A DNA stretch of 64,000 nt, from positions 3,348,001 to 3,412,000 of the forward strand of contig NZ_CP034464.1 of NCBI RefSeq assembly GCF_003955735.1, read 5' to 3'. This document shows positions 27,876 through 37,731 of the stretch, piece after piece (position 1 is the stretch's first letter; every line of letters starts with the position of its first letter). This DNA is from Undibacterium parvum. GTDB lineage: Bacteria; Pseudomonadota; Gammaproteobacteria; Burkholderiales; Burkholderiaceae_D. The notes below the pieces were generated by a model. The model had not been told where the DNA came from. It saw only the letters and a list, made by a program, of their open reading frames with translations, and ran no database searches. A program made the position numbers and the translations under genes.

Positions 27876-28562
27876 ATGAGTATTAAAGCGGTGCTGTTTG
27901 ATCTGGACGACACTTTGTGGCCCGTAGAAACGGTCATTATGCAGGCGGAACTGACTTTGCATCAGTGGATGGATGTGCATGCTCCTGGCATTGCGCAACA
28001 TCATACGATAGAGAGTTTGCGCAAACGCAGGCAGGCGCTGGTGAAAACCAATCCGCGCTTCGAGTATGATTTGTGGGCGCTCAGGCATACCATGTTGAGT
28101 CAGGTGTTTCATGAATACGGTAGCGATCAAAGTTTGGCGGATCAAGCCATGGCGGTGTTTGCTGATGCGCGCAATAAGGTGCAATTGTATGATGAAGTCA
28201 TACCCGTGTTGAATCAGCTGCAGACGCAGGTATCTTTAGGCTCAATCTCGAATGGTTTTGCGGATTTGCAGGCAATAGGTTTGGCGCCGTATTTTAAAGT
28301 GTCGTTGGCAGCCCATAGTTTTGGTTGCGCTAAGCCTGATCCACGTATTTTTACAGCAGCCTGCGCCGCCTTAAATTTACTGCCTCAGCAAGTCTTGTTT
28401 GTTGGGGATGATTTAGCTTTGGATGTGGCTGCAGCGCAGCAGGTCGGAATGCAGGGAGTATGGATGAATCGTCGAAACTTAAAACCCGAAGACACGCGTC
28501 ATCAACACGTCAAACCGGATGTCACAATTTCGAATTTGCATCAAATTTTTACCTATCTATAG
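27876..28562 (+). CDS. HAD-family hydrolase
   Basis: This 228-residue haloacid dehalogenase-like phosphatase shows motif I 'AVLFDLDDTLWPVE' (Asp9/Asp11), motif II in 'VSLGSISNGFADLQAIGL', motif III Lys in 'SFGCAKPDPRIFTAACAALN' and motif IV 'LFVGDDLALDVAAAQQVGMQ'. The helical cap between motifs I and II marks a C1-cap enzyme acting on a small phosphorylated metabolite; the substrate cannot be told from sequence. It lies between divergent nadK and co-oriented hrcA, 78 nt before the latter. Confidence 0.9.
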   Translation: MSIKAVLFDLDDTLWPVETVIMQAELTLHQWMDVHAPGIAQHHTIESLRKRRQALVKTNPRFEYDLWALRHTMLSQVFHEYGSDQSLADQAMAVFADARNKVQLYDEVIPVLNQLQTQVSLGSISNGFADLQAIGLAPYFKVSLAAHSFGCAKPDPRIFTAACAALNLLPQQVLFVGDDLALDVAAAQQVGMQGVWMNRRNLKPEDTRHQHVKPDVTISNLHQIFTYL

Positions 28563-28640
28563 TGAGTCAGTCGTAAAATTTACGCTAGTCTGTAACGCAG
28601 GGTATTTCCGATTTTCTTCATATTTTCTGAATAAATTTTT

Positions 28641-29660
28641 ATGCAACTTGATACTCGTGCACAAACCTTGCTCAAGGCTCTGGTGGAACGCTATATCGCT
28701 GACGGGCAGCCAGTCGGATCGCGTGCGCTGTCGCAAATATCCGGGCTAGAATTATCGCCCGCCACGATACGCAATGTGATGGTGGATCTGGAGCACATGG
28801 GTTTCGTTACTAGCCCGCATACTTCAGCGGGGCGGGTGCCGACGCCGCTTGGTTATCGTGTTTTCGTCGATCAGTTATTGACGGTACAAGTGATCGATGA
28901 AGCAGCTTTGGAATCACGTTTGCAGTCGCGCATTTTTTCCACTCCACCGCAAAAAATTATCGCCAATGCGGCTCAGGTTTTGTCGTCTTTGTCGCAGTTT
29001 GCAGGCGTAGTCATGACCGCGCGCCAAGAGTCTAGTTTTCAGCAGCTTGAATTCTTACGTTTATCGGAAAAACGTATCTTGTTGGTGGTGGTCACACCAA
29101 GTAAAGAAGTGCATAACCGCCTACTGCTGACCGATGTCGATTACAGCCCCTCGCAATTAGTGCAGGCAGCAAATTACCTGAATCAAAATTTTGGCGGACT
29201 TAGTTTTGATGATGCGCGCTTGCGTATCACTACTGAGTTACGCCAGTTGCGCGATGACATGTCGCGTTTAATGCAGGCCGCAGTAGAGGCTGGAAGTGAC
29301 GCCATGGCTGAGCATGCTGACGATGTCGTGATCTCAGGTGAGCGCAATTTGTTGAATGTGGCAGATCTGTCCTCGAACATGACGTCTTTGCGTAAGTTAT
29401 TTGACATGTTTGAGCAAAAAACTGGTTTAATGCAATTGTTGGATATGTCGAGTAAGGCGACCGGGGTGCAGATTTTTATCGGTGGTGAATCGAATCTAGT
29501 GCCTATGGATGAGATGAGCGTGGTGACAGCACCATATGCGGTTAATGGTAAGATTGTAGGTACCTTGGGCGTGATAGGGCCAACTCGCATGGCTTATGAA
29601 AGGGTAATCCCTATTGTGGATATCACCGCCAAACTTCTCTCGAATGCACTTAGTCATTAA
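28641..29660 (+). CDS. hrcA: Heat-inducible transcription repressor HrcA
   Basis: This 339-residue repressor of groESL/dnaK-type heat-shock operons acts at CIRCE elements. The N-terminal winged helix is '[20 protein letters not shown]' through '[20 protein letters not shown]', followed by '[20 protein letters not shown]'. The GAF-like regulatory part includes '[20 protein letters not shown]', and the C-terminus has '[20 protein letters not shown]' and '[17 protein letters not shown]'. No CIRCE sequence (TTAGCACTC-N9-GAGTGCTAA) was seen in the window, so its targets are elsewhere. Confidence 0.97.
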   Translation: MQLDTRAQTLLKALVERYIADGQPVGSRALSQISGLELSPATIRNVMVDLEHMGFVTSPHTSAGRVPTPLGYRVFVDQLLTVQVIDEAALESRLQSRIFSTPPQKIIANAAQVLSSLSQFAGVVMTARQESSFQQLEFLRLSEKRILLVVVTPSKEVHNRLLLTDVDYSPSQLVQAANYLNQNFGGLSFDDARLRITTELRQLRDDMSRLMQAAVEAGSDAMAEHADDVVISGERNLLNVADLSSNMTSLRKLFDMFEQKTGLMQLLDMSSKATGVQIFIGGESNLVPMDEMSVVTAPYAVNGKIVGTLGVIGPTRMAYERVIPIVDITAKLLSNALSH

Positions 29661-29714
29661 ATTAAGTAGATGAGTGCAAAGCAAATAAAATTTACTAATC
29701 AATAATGAGCCGCT

Positions 29715-30119
29715 ATGTTAAATAATAAAGATATTTCCATATTGATTGTTGATGACAGCGATATCACAAGAGAAACTTTAAGAGTTATCTTGAGAAGCGA
29801 GGATTACAACTTGGTGGGCGAGGCTACCGATGGTGATGTGGCGCATGAAATGGCGATTAAATTAAAGCCAAACATCATTTTGCTCGATGTGGTCATGCCT
29901 AAGGTCAGCGGTTTAGAAGCCCTGAAAAGCATTAAATTAGTCATGCCAGATGTATTTATTTTGATGGTCACAGCAAACAAGGATCAGGAAACCGTGACCG
30001 AGGCAGTACATGCGGGGATTAGCGGCTATATCGTGAAGCCGTTTAATGCAAAAAAGGTGCTAGATGCGGTGGCGCAAGTGGCGACGAAAATTCGCCAGCA
30101 GCGCCAGAACCCACATTGA
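29715..30119 (+). CDS. Stand-alone CheY-like response regulator
   Basis: This is a 134-residue single receiver domain with Asp13/Asp14 ('LIVDDSDITRET'), phospho-acceptor Asp58 ('ILLDVVMPKVSGLEAL'), the conserved Thr in 'ILMVTANKDQETV' and Lys108 in 'GYIVKPFNAKKVLDAV'. No output domain and no kinase gene are adjacent, so its partner is unknown. Candidates in the window are the four-PAS kinase at 47.5 kb and the ChpA kinase; both are guesses. It sits 54 nt after hrcA and is convergent with fur. Confidence 0.9.
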   Translation: MLNNKDISILIVDDSDITRETLRVILRSEDYNLVGEATDGDVAHEMAIKLKPNIILLDVVMPKVSGLEALKSIKLVMPDVFILMVTANKDQETVTEAVHAGISGYIVKPFNAKKVLDAVAQVATKIRQQRQNPH

Positions 30120-30170
30120 TATCACTGCGAAAAAAACTAGGCGGCAAACTAAAATGCTTAGTTTTTTCTG

Positions 30171-30608
30171 TTAATTTTTTCTGTTTTTGGGACCGCAGTC
30201 TGGCTTTGAGCAATAGCCATAAAGCGCCAAGGCATGATCTGAAATCGTGAAACCTTTGCTGTCTGCGATGGCCTGCTGCCGGCGTTCTATTTCTTCATCA
30301 TAAAATTCTTCTACCATGCCGCAATTGAGGCAAACCAAGTGATCATGGTGTGAGCCTTCATTCAATTCAAAGATGGCTTTGCCGGTTTCAAAATGATTGC
30401 GATGCAATAAGCCTGCCTGCTCGAATTGTGTCAATACCCGATAGACTGTGGCTAAGCCTACATCCATATTTTCATTCAGCAGGATCTTATACACATCTTC
30501 CGCTGTCAAATGCCGGACTGAGCTGCTTTGGAATATTTCCAAGATTTTTAGACGCGGTAAGGTCGCCTTTAATCCGCTAGCTTTGAGGTTGGGGGTGCTA
30601 TTCGTCAT
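30171..30608 (-). CDS. fur: Ferric uptake regulator Fur
   Basis: This 145-residue metal-responsive repressor has the N-terminal winged helix '[20 protein letters not shown]' to '[20 protein letters not shown]'. The metal-binding region is '[20 protein letters not shown]', and a C-terminal Cys occurs in 'CSKPDCGPK'. In iron-replete cells Fur-Fe(II) represses iron uptake. It is divergent from bamE, a conserved fur-bamE(omlA)-dapB arrangement in beta- and gammaproteobacteria that supports the assignment as Fur over Zur or PerR. No clear Fur box was recognised in the short intergenic region. Confidence 0.95.
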   Translation of the reverse strand: MTNSTPNLKASGLKATLPRLKILEIFQSSSVRHLTAEDVYKILLNENMDVGLATVYRVLTQFEQAGLLHRNHFETGKAIFELNEGSHHDHLVCLNCGMVEEFYDEEIERRQQAIADSKGFTISDHALALYGYCSKPDCGPKNRKN

Positions 30609-30733
30609 GTTTTCGGTAAATGAATTACTATCTGCTTTATGATATAGGGTTTTGGCGACTGCTAATATTTATATTGCCATCTTATCTGAAATTTGCAGCT
30701 CCTACATTTTTGCTCAATATATTGAGGTTCTCT

Positions 30734-31267
30734 ATGCGATTGTTGTTTTCTAAGAAATCCCACCACACGCTAAGCGCATTGCTTGGCCTTAGCTTGGTTG
30801 CTTTTTTATCTGGCTGCACCACGAAAAGCCCCTTGCTGAAGGATGCACCGGCAGTTACTACCGAGACGGATGGCACTCAAGTGATCGCTCCTACGGGCTT
30901 AAATAAACTGTTTGGCTACGTTTCTCCCTATCGTATGACGATACAGCAGGGAAACTTTGTATCTCAAGAAATGGTATCTCAACTCAAGAACGGTATGACA
31001 CGCGAGCAAGTGCGCTTCCTGCTTGGTACTGCTTTATTGACCGATATGTTTCATGAAGACAGATGGGATTATCCATTCCGTTTGCTGAAAACCGACGGTG
31101 AACTGGTGACTAGCCGTGTCACCGTCTTCTTTAAAAATAATACCGTGGAACGCTTTGAGGGCGGCAATCTGCCGACCGAAAAAGACTATCTGGCACACAT
31201 TACCAGTTCGGCTATAGGCATGAAGGCGGCAACTTCTCCAGACATCGAAGCTCCCAAGAAAAAATAA
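30734..31267 (+). CDS. bamE: Outer-membrane assembly lipoprotein BamE (OmlA/SmpA)
   Basis: This small lipoprotein of the BAM complex helps insert beta-barrel proteins. I start at the ATG at 30734, with a GAGG site 6-9 nt upstream, because it gives a lipoprotein signal peptide ending in the lipobox LSGC ('[16 protein letters not shown]'); a longer frame upstream has no such logic. The mature part shows the BamE/SmpA fold: '[20 protein letters not shown]', '[18 protein letters not shown]', '[15 protein letters not shown]' and '[16 protein letters not shown]'. It is divergent from fur and followed by dapB after 14 nt. Confidence 0.95.
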   Translation: MRLLFSKKSHHTLSALLGLSLVAFLSGCTTKSPLLKDAPAVTTETDGTQVIAPTGLNKLFGYVSPYRMTIQQGNFVSQEMVSQLKNGMTREQVRFLLGTALLTDMFHEDRWDYPFRLLKTDGELVTSRVTVFFKNNTVERFEGGNLPTEKDYLAHITSSAIGMKAATSPDIEAPKKK

Positions 31268-31281
31268 GAAAGACTAGTGAT

Positions 31282-32088
31282 ATGACGGTATTAAAAATTG
31301 CAGTGGCTGGCGCATCAGGCCGCATGGGGAAGATGTTAGTAGAGAGCATCGCTGAAGCGCAAGACACAGTTTTGGCCGGGGCTTTGGATATACCTGAGTC
31401 AGCATTTCTTGGTAGTGATGCCGGCGCGACCTTGGGCAAACCAGCAGGGGTTTTGATTTCCTCAGATTTCTCTATTGCCTTGGCTGATGCTGACTATCTG
31501 ATTGACTTTACCCGCCCGGAAGGCACACTCAAACATCTGGAATATTGTGCCGAACATGGTATTAAGATGATCATAGGCACGACTGGTTTTGATGAGGCAG
31601 GCAAGGCGGCGATTGCTGCAGCGGCAGAAAAAACCGCGATCGTATTTGCTCCGAATATGAGCGTGGGCGTGAATGTCACCTTAAAGCTCTTGGAAATGGC
31701 AGCGAAAAGTTTTTCACACGGCTACGATATTGAGATAGTCGAGGCGCATCATCGCCATAAAATTGACGCGCCTTCTGGTACTGCCTTGAAGATGGGTGAA
31801 GTCATCGCTGATACTTTAGGTCGCGATTTAAATGAAGTAGGGGTGTTTTCACGGGTGGGTGTTACCGGTGAGCGCGATCCTTCTTCTATCGGTTTTGCAA
31901 CCATACGTGGTGGCGATATCGTTGGTGACCATACGGTTTTGTTTGCCGGTATCGGTGAACGAGTTGAAATCTCGCATAAATCATCTAGTCGCGTCACATA
32001 TGCACATGGCAGTTTGCGTGCGGCTCGTTTTCTGGCGGATAAAAAGACCGGTCTTTACGATATGTATGATGTGCTTGGTTTAAATTAA
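31282..32088 (+). CDS. dapB: 4-hydroxy-tetrahydrodipicolinate reductase
   Basis: This 268-residue NAD(P)H enzyme of the lysine/diaminopimelate pathway has the nucleotide-binding '[19 protein letters not shown]', the '[15 protein letters not shown]' and '[20 protein letters not shown]' stretches, and the substrate-binding signature '[20 protein letters not shown]' with the catalytic His-His. '[20 protein letters not shown]' precedes the C-terminus. Length and order are normal. It is in the same transcription direction as bamE and exbB, with gaps of about 15 nt on each side. Confidence 0.98.
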   Translation: MTVLKIAVAGASGRMGKMLVESIAEAQDTVLAGALDIPESAFLGSDAGATLGKPAGVLISSDFSIALADADYLIDFTRPEGTLKHLEYCAEHGIKMIIGTTGFDEAGKAAIAAAAEKTAIVFAPNMSVGVNVTLKLLEMAAKSFSHGYDIEIVEAHHRHKIDAPSGTALKMGEVIADTLGRDLNEVGVFSRVGVTGERDPSSIGFATIRGGDIVGDHTVLFAGIGERVEISHKSSSRVTYAHGSLRAARFLADKKTGLYDMYDVLGLN

Positions 32089-32103
32089 GTTTGAACTAGA
32101 GAC

Positions 32104-32763
32104 ATGTCCGCTGCGCTCACTCAGTATTGGACACAAGTGGATGGCTTTAGTCATTTACTCAGCTATGTTTTGCTGCTGATGTCTCTTTTGAGTTGGACCA
32201 CGATTCTTGCTAAGGCCTGGTCGTTCAGGCAGATTCGTGCGGCTGCTGTGAATTTACCTGCATTTTGGAAGTCTCCAAGCAATCAAGATGCGCTGGCCTT
32301 GCTCAGTGCAAGTGATACGGAAGATGTGTTCGCCGGTTTGGCGCGGCAAGCCTTAGCTGCCGCTGATCCAGTAGGGCGCAGTGGCGCATTAAATGCCAAG
32401 GCCGAGATTTCTGATGTCTTGACTCAGGCTCTGCGGCAAGAGCTCAATCGGGTCAGCGTCAAGCTAGAGTCTGGTTTGAGCCCTTTGGCGTCGATAGGTG
32501 CGACCGCGCCCTTTGTCGGTTTGCTGGGAACGGTCTGGGGCATCTATCACGCCCTGAGTTCGGTCGCTGGTTCTGGAATTGTACAGATAGATCAATTGGC
32601 CAGGCCGGTCGGTGAGGCCTTGATCATGACTGCACTTGGCTTGATCGTGGCGATTCCAGCGGTCTTGGCGTATAACGCCTTTAACCGGATTAATCGAATT
32701 ACGTTTGCCGAATTGGATGCGTTTGCCTACGATTTACATGCCTATTTGAGTAAGGCAGAGTAG
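32104..32763 (+). CDS. exbB: ExbB/TolQ-family proton channel subunit
   Basis: This 219-residue inner-membrane protein forms, with ExbD, a proton-driven motor that energises TonB- or TolA-type partners. Three membrane helices are visible: about residues 15-37 (FSHLLSYVLLLMSLLSWTTI), about 130-150 around 'IGATAPFVGLLGTVWGIYHA', and about 170-195 (ALIMTALGLIVAIPAVLAYN). The MotA/TolQ/ExbB signature is present. exbD follows after 29 nt. No tonB or tolA gene is in the window, so whether it serves Ton or Tol cannot be decided. Confidence 0.92.
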   Translation: MSAALTQYWTQVDGFSHLLSYVLLLMSLLSWTTILAKAWSFRQIRAAAVNLPAFWKSPSNQDALALLSASDTEDVFAGLARQALAAADPVGRSGALNAKAEISDVLTQALRQELNRVSVKLESGLSPLASIGATAPFVGLLGTVWGIYHALSSVAGSGIVQIDQLARPVGEALIMTALGLIVAIPAVLAYNAFNRINRITFAELDAFAYDLHAYLSKAE

Positions 32764-32792
32764 TTTCAAGCACTGGTAAGGGGAGCGTGTAT

Positions 32793-33248
32793 ATGGCTTT
32801 TGGTAAATTTAATTCAAGCTCTGAGCGCAGCCCTTTACCGAGTATGTCTGAGATTAACGTGACACCCATGGTAGATGTGATGCTGGTGTTGCTAGTGATC
32901 TTTATTCTCGCAGCCCCCTTGCTAATGCATTCCATACCAGTAGATTTGCCTAAGGTGCAGGCAAAGGCAACTGGGCAAGCGGCGGATTCGACCACGCTTT
33001 CCATCGATGACAAGGGCAATTTGCATTGGAATGCAGAAGTGATAAAAATGTCCGAACTTGATGCGAAATTGTCTGCCTTATCTAAGCGTATGCCGCAAGC
33101 TCAATTACTCCTGCGCGCCGATCAAACTACCCAATACGCTCTCATTGCACAAGTGATGGCTGCGGCACAGACGCAAGGAATAAGTAAAATCGGTTTCATC
33201 ACAGAGAGCAATATTAGTCCCAATTCTGCCAAATCCTTCCTAAAATAG
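32793..33248 (+). CDS. exbD: ExbD/TolR-family protein
   Basis: This partner of the preceding ExbB has about 151 residues. A cytoplasmic N-terminus leads to one membrane helix, 'INVTPMVDVMLVLLVIFILA', with the essential membrane Asp in 'PMVDVMLVL'. A periplasmic domain follows ('IPVDLPKVQAKATG', 'LSIDDKGNLHWNAEVI', 'LLLRADQTTQYALIAQVMAA'). I chose the ATG at 32793 because the AAGGGGAG site at 32778-32785 is 7 nt upstream; a GTG at 32787 is too close. Co-transcribed with exbB. The gap to leuS (about 110 nt) could hold a leuS promoter. Confidence 0.93.
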   Translation: MAFGKFNSSSERSPLPSMSEINVTPMVDVMLVLLVIFILAAPLLMHSIPVDLPKVQAKATGQAADSTTLSIDDKGNLHWNAEVIKMSELDAKLSALSKRMPQAQLLLRADQTTQYALIAQVMAAAQTQGISKIGFITESNISPNSAKSFLK

Positions 33249-33357
33249 AGTAAGCCTGCCATCCGCTCATTTTTAAATACGGGCACTAAGCAGTTATAAT
33301 TCAGGGTTAATTGGAATTTCCGCGCAATTTATCTGTCATCGCCACTATTGAGTCCTC

Positions 33358-36003
33358 ATGCAAGAAAAATATACCCCATCTGAAGTCGAGCAATCAGCAC
33401 AGACGCATTGGAAGAAAATCGATGCTTACACAACGGTAGAGAACGATACGCGTTTTCCCAAAGGTAAGTACTACGCTTGCTCTATGCTGCCTTACCCTTC
33501 AGGTAAATTGCACATGGGCCATGTGCGTAATTACACGATTAATGACATGCTGGCGCGCCAGTTACGGATGCAAGGCTATAACGTCTTGATGCCTATGGGC
33601 TGGGACGCCTTTGGTTTGCCTGCCGAAAACGCAGCAATTGCGTATAAAAAATCTCCGGCGGCGTGGACTTACGAAAATATAGCAGACATGAAGTCGCAAA
33701 TGCAGCCCTTAGGCCTGGCATTTGACTGGACCCGTGAAGTGGCAACCTGTGATCCTGATTATTATCGTTGGAATCAATGGCTGTTCCTGAAGATGCTGGA
33801 AAAAGGCATTGCGTATAAAAAAACCCAGGTCGTCAATTGGGATCCGGTTGATCACACTGTGTTGGCGAACGAGCAGGTGATCGATGGTCGCGGCTGGCGC
33901 TCCGGTGCTTTAGTTGAGAAACGCGAGATTCCTGGCTATTACTTCGGCATTACCCAATATGCCGATGAATTGCTTGATAGCATAGACGATCTGGATGGCT
34001 GGCCCGATCAAGTGCGCACCATGCAGCGTAACTGGATAGGTAAGAGCGAAGGGGTACGCTTTGCTTTCCCGCATCAGATTACAGATGCTTCCGGCACGCT
34101 GCTGCAAGACGGCAAGATGTATGTGTTCACAACGCGCCCAGACACCATTATGGGCGTGACTTTTTGCGCAGTGGCAGCTGAGCATCCGATTGCGACAGTC
34201 GCTGCACAAAATAATCCAGCGTTGGCGGCTTTCATCGAAGTCTGCAAAGCCGGCGGCACTACCGAAGCAGAGATGGCAACCAAGGAAAAGGAAGGCATGC
34301 CTACCGGCTTGTTCGTCATTCATCCGCTCACTGGTGAGCAGGTCGAGGTGTGGGTCGGCAATTACGTCTTGATGACATATGGCGATGGCGCAGTAATGGG
34401 TGTGCCGGCGCATGATGAGCGCGATTTTGCGTTTGCTAAAAAATATCAGATCGCCATCAAACAAGTGGTCGCAGTTGAAGGCGAAGCTTTCACTACAGAT
34501 GCCTGGGCTGATTCCTATGGCGACAAACAGCGCGGTGTTACGGTTAATTCTGGTAAATATGATGGTCTCGCATACAAAGCTGCAGTCGATGCGGTGGCCG
34601 CCGATCTGGCAGAAAAGCAAATCGGTGAAAAGAAAACTACCTGGCGTCTGCGTGACTGGGGTATTTCCCGCCAGCGTTACTGGGGCACGCCTATCCCTAT
34701 TATTCATTGTGAATCTTGCGGTGATGTGCCAGTGCCTTACGCTGACTTGCCGGTCGTTTTGCCGACCGAATGTATTCCTGATGGATCTGGTAATCCATTA
34801 AAAACCCATGCAGCATTTTTGAATGTGCCATGTCCAAAATGTGGCAAACCAGCGCAACGCGAAACCGACACCATGGATACGTTTGTCGATTCCAGCTGGT
34901 ATTTTATGCGCTATACCTGCCCGGACGCGGTGACTATGGTCGATGAACGCAACGACTATTGGATGGGTGATGCCGGTATGGATCAGTACATCGGTGGCGT
35001 TGAGCATGCGGTCTTGCATTTGTTGTATGCGCGTTTCTGGACTAAGGCTATGCGCGACATGGGTCTGGTGAAAATCTCCGAGCCGTTCAAGAACTTATTC
35101 ACGCAAGGGATGCTGCTGAACGAATCTTATTATCGTGAAGAAGCTAGCGGCAAGAAGATCTGGTTCTACCCGAATGAAATCGAAGTGCAGTACGACGAGA
35201 AAAGTCGTCCGGTTGCCGCCATCCTGAAAAGCGATGGTCAGCCTGTGCAAATGGGCGGCATAGAGAAGATGTCGAAGTCCAAGAACAATGTAGTCGAACC
35301 GAAGGATATTATCGAGCAATTCGGCGCTGATACGGCACGTTTGTTTACCATGTTTGCCGGCCCTCCGGATCAAAGTGCAGCTTGGAATAATAGTGGGGTA
35401 GAAGGTGCTGCGCGTTACCTGCGTCGCCTGTGGGCAACTGCTTTGAAATTGTCGGCAACGGTTGCCAGCGGTGCTGGCGCTAGTATCGCGCCCGATACCT
35501 ATGCCGCGGACGTCAAGAGCCTGCGCCGCGAAGTGCATCTGACTTTAAAACAGATCGATGCCGATTACGAGCGTTTGCAATACAATACGGTCGTTTCCGG
35601 CGCGATGAAGTTACTCAACGCAATAGAGGCCTTCAAGCCTGAAGGTGAAGGGCATGCGGCAGTGCTGCGTGAGTCCTTCAGTATCCTGTTGCGTGCACTG
35701 TATCCGGTGTGTCCGCATATCACGCATGCGCTCTGGGTCGAGCTAGCTCTGGCGGCAGAATTTGGCGAAATCATTGATGCGCCATGGCCGCAAGTCGATG
35801 AGGCGGCTTTGGTTCAGAATGAAATAGAGCTGATGATACAAGTCAATGGCAAGTTGCGCGGTAGCGTCAAGGTCGCCAAAGATGCAGACAAGGGGACGAT
35901 AGAGGCAGCTGCGCTGGCGGTTGAAAGCGTACAGAAATTCCTCGATGGTCCACCGAAAAAGGTGATCATCGTGCCAGGCAAACTAGTCAATATCGTCGCC
36001 TGA
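33358..36003 (+). CDS. leuS: Leucyl-tRNA synthetase
   Basis: This 881-residue class I aminoacyl-tRNA synthetase charges tRNA-Leu. The HIGH motif appears as 'HMGH' in '[19 protein letters not shown]' and the KMSKS loop as '[12 protein letters not shown]'. An editing CP1 domain lies between them with the conserved '[12 protein letters not shown]' and 'GTGAV-like' segment '[16 protein letters not shown]'. A Cys4 zinc-type knuckle occurs at '[15 protein letters not shown]' and '[10 protein letters not shown]'. The C-terminal anticodon-binding domain is complete. The stop TGA overlaps the lptE ATG (TGATG). Confidence 0.98.
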   Translation: MQEKYTPSEVEQSAQTHWKKIDAYTTVENDTRFPKGKYYACSMLPYPSGKLHMGHVRNYTINDMLARQLRMQGYNVLMPMGWDAFGLPAENAAIAYKKSPAAWTYENIADMKSQMQPLGLAFDWTREVATCDPDYYRWNQWLFLKMLEKGIAYKKTQVVNWDPVDHTVLANEQVIDGRGWRSGALVEKREIPGYYFGITQYADELLDSIDDLDGWPDQVRTMQRNWIGKSEGVRFAFPHQITDASGTLLQDGKMYVFTTRPDTIMGVTFCAVAAEHPIATVAAQNNPALAAFIEVCKAGGTTEAEMATKEKEGMPTGLFVIHPLTGEQVEVWVGNYVLMTYGDGAVMGVPAHDERDFAFAKKYQIAIKQVVAVEGEAFTTDAWADSYGDKQRGVTVNSGKYDGLAYKAAVDAVAADLAEKQIGEKKTTWRLRDWGISRQRYWGTPIPIIHCESCGDVPVPYADLPVVLPTECIPDGSGNPLKTHAAFLNVPCPKCGKPAQRETDTMDTFVDSSWYFMRYTCPDAVTMVDERNDYWMGDAGMDQYIGGVEHAVLHLLYARFWTKAMRDMGLVKISEPFKNLFTQGMLLNESYYREEASGKKIWFYPNEIEVQYDEKSRPVAAILKSDGQPVQMGGIEKMSKSKNNVVEPKDIIEQFGADTARLFTMFAGPPDQSAAWNNSGVEGAARYLRRLWATALKLSATVASGAGASIAPDTYAADVKSLRREVHLTLKQIDADYERLQYNTVVSGAMKLLNAIEAFKPEGEGHAAVLRESFSILLRALYPVCPHITHALWVELALAAEFGEIIDAPWPQVDEAALVQNEIELMIQVNGKLRGSVKVAKDADKGTIEAAALAVESVQKFLDGPPKKVIIVPGKLVNIVA

Positions 36004-36518
36004 TGAAAAGCCTGACTTCTCCTATGCGCAAATGGCTGAGTGCGCTCAGCATCATCGTCATGATGCTGAGCGTGTCCGCTTGCGGCTTCGCCTTGCGCGG
36101 CGCCGTGGTGTTCCCCTTCACTAGTATTTTTGTGGATATGCCGCTCAGCTCACCGCTAGGCGCGGAATTGAAAAGAAATATTCGTTCCAGTGGCCAGACC
36201 ACGATAGCGGCAGACGCCAAAAGTGCCGATGTGGCGCTGCAAGTGCTGGCCGAAACTCGGGAAAAAGCCATACTTTCCTACAATAGTCAGGGACGCGCGC
36301 GCGAATATAAGCTGATCTATAATTTTCGCTTTCGAGTGGTCGATACCTCTGGCAAGGAAGTCTTAGTGCCGACCGTGATCAGTTTAAAACGTACTATTAG
36401 TTTTAATGAATCCCAGGTGTTGGCGAAAGAATCCGAAGAGGCTTTATTGTATCGCGACATGCAGAGTGACTTGGTGCAGCAAATTATGCGCCGGCTCGCC
36501 GTGCTGAAAATGGAATAA
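36003..36518 (+). CDS. lptE: LPS-assembly lipoprotein LptE
   Basis: This 171-residue outer-membrane lipoprotein plugs the LptD barrel in LPS export. The signal peptide ends in a lipobox, 'ALSIIVMMLSVSACGFALRG'. LptE-family features are the CGF(x)LRG start of the mature protein, 'IFVDMPLSSPLGAELKRNI' and 'ILSYNSQGRAREYKLIYNFR'. The leuS-lptE-holA order is conserved in proteobacteria. The first ATG (36003) overlaps the leuS stop; a second in-frame ATG seven codons later would also give a good signal peptide. Confidence 0.93.
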   Translation: MKSLTSPMRKWLSALSIIVMMLSVSACGFALRGAVVFPFTSIFVDMPLSSPLGAELKRNIRSSGQTTIAADAKSADVALQVLAETREKAILSYNSQGRAREYKLIYNFRFRVVDTSGKEVLVPTVISLKRTISFNESQVLAKESEEALLYRDMQSDLVQQIMRRLAVLKME

Positions 36519-36522
36519 CAGC

Positions 36523-37554
36523 ATGCAATTGCGCTTTGATGCGGTTGACGCTCATCTCTCTAAAGGTCTGTCTGCCTTGTATGTTATCACCAGTGATGAG
36601 CATTTGCTGGCCTTGGAAACTGCCGATAAAATTCGAAAGGTTGCCAAGACTCAGGGATTTTTTGAGCGAGACATCTTAAGCGTAGAGCGTAGTTTTAAAT
36701 GGGGGGCCTTGCTGGCGGCGAATCAGTCGCAATCGCTGTTTGGCGATAAAAAATTGATAGACTTGCGCATTCCTACTGGCAAACCAGGTAAAGATGGTGG
36801 CGCCGCGATACAGGAATATATCTCCAAACTTTCTCCCGATAATCTGACTCTGATCACCCTGCCTAAGCTCGATTGGGCCACCCAAAAGGCGGCGTGGGTG
36901 ACCAGTTTGCAGCAAGCTGCCGTGTATATCGACATCCCTCTGGTGGAGCGGGCGCAATTGCCAGGCTGGATCTCGCAGCGCCTGTCAGCCCAAGGGCAGA
37001 GTGCCGATAGGCAAAGCCTCGATTTCATCGCCGATAGAGTCGAGGGTAATCTGCTTGCCGCGCATCAGGAAATCCAAAAACTAGGTCTGTTGCAGGCACC
37101 GGGTAAGCTCAGTTTCGAAGTGATCCACGATGCCGTGCTCAATGTGGCGCGCTACGATGTGTTTAAACTTAATGAGGCAATGCTGATCGGTGATGTGGCA
37201 CGTCTGGTGCGCATGCTGGAAGGCTTGAAGGGCGAGGGCGAGGCGCTGCCGCTGGTGCTATGGGCAGTGGCTGAAGAGCTGCGTACCTTACTTAAACTGA
37301 AGGCCGGAATGGCACAGGGGCGACCTTTAGGTGTGATGCTGAAAGAATTCAGGATCTGGGGCCCACGCGAAAAATTGATGGAGCCCGCTTTACGGCGCGT
37401 TAGCCTGGCCAGCTTGCAGGCTGCACTGCAAGAGGCGGCGCAAGTCGATAAAATGGTCAAGGGTTTGCGCGCCAAGGCCTTCGCTGGCGATGCCTGGGAT
37501 GCCTTACTGCAATTGGGTCTGCGGGTAGCGCGCAGCGCTCCGGGATCTGCCTGA
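36523..37554 (+). CDS. holA: DNA polymerase III delta subunit
   Basis: This 343-residue clamp-loader subunit opens the beta sliding clamp. It begins 'MQLRFDAVDAHLSKGLSALY' and continues with the typical 'VITSDEHLLALETADKIRK', 'FKWGALLAANQSQSLFGDKK', 'VEGNLLAAHQEIQKLGLL' and 'LPLVLWAVAEELRTLLKLK'. It starts 4 nt after the lptE stop. The AAA+-like fold has no strong ATPase signature, as expected for delta. Position after lptE is the standard context. Confidence 0.95.
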   Translation: MQLRFDAVDAHLSKGLSALYVITSDEHLLALETADKIRKVAKTQGFFERDILSVERSFKWGALLAANQSQSLFGDKKLIDLRIPTGKPGKDGGAAIQEYISKLSPDNLTLITLPKLDWATQKAAWVTSLQQAAVYIDIPLVERAQLPGWISQRLSAQGQSADRQSLDFIADRVEGNLLAAHQEIQKLGLLQAPGKLSFEVIHDAVLNVARYDVFKLNEAMLIGDVARLVRMLEGLKGEGEALPLVLWAVAEELRTLLKLKAGMAQGRPLGVMLKEFRIWGPREKLMEPALRRVSLASLQAALQEAAQVDKMVKGLRAKAFAGDAWDALLQLGLRVARSAPGSA

Positions 37555-37569
37555 AGCTAGCTCCGCTCG

Positions 37570-37595
37570 CCCCTTCTATTTTGAGAAAATAGGGG
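37570..37595. promoter_or_regulatory. Hairpin in the holA-proA gap
   Basis: A strong hairpin: CCCC plus CTATTTT pairs across GAG with AAAATAG plus GGGG. No U-run follows on the plus strand, so it may be a processing or attenuation structure. The rest of this 177-nt gap is AT-rich and probably holds the proA promoter. Confidence 0.35.
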
Positions 37596-37731
37596 AGTAT
37601 AGGCAAAAACAGCATGGGTTGCCGGCATCCTGATTGCGCGATTAAAATATACAGGGTGGAGTATATTGATGGCGCAAGGATCTATCTGGCATCCCCTGTT
37701 AGACCAGACACAAATAAGATTGAAAGCCGAG

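Noticed and set aside
30609..30733. Possible Fur box between fur and bamE
   Set aside because: The region is AT-rich, but I could not find a convincing GATAAT-type inverted hexamer array.
33910..34707. A 265-residue frame antisense to leuS
   Set aside because: leuS is unambiguous in this region, and the antisense frame shows no recognisable domain or ribosome site.
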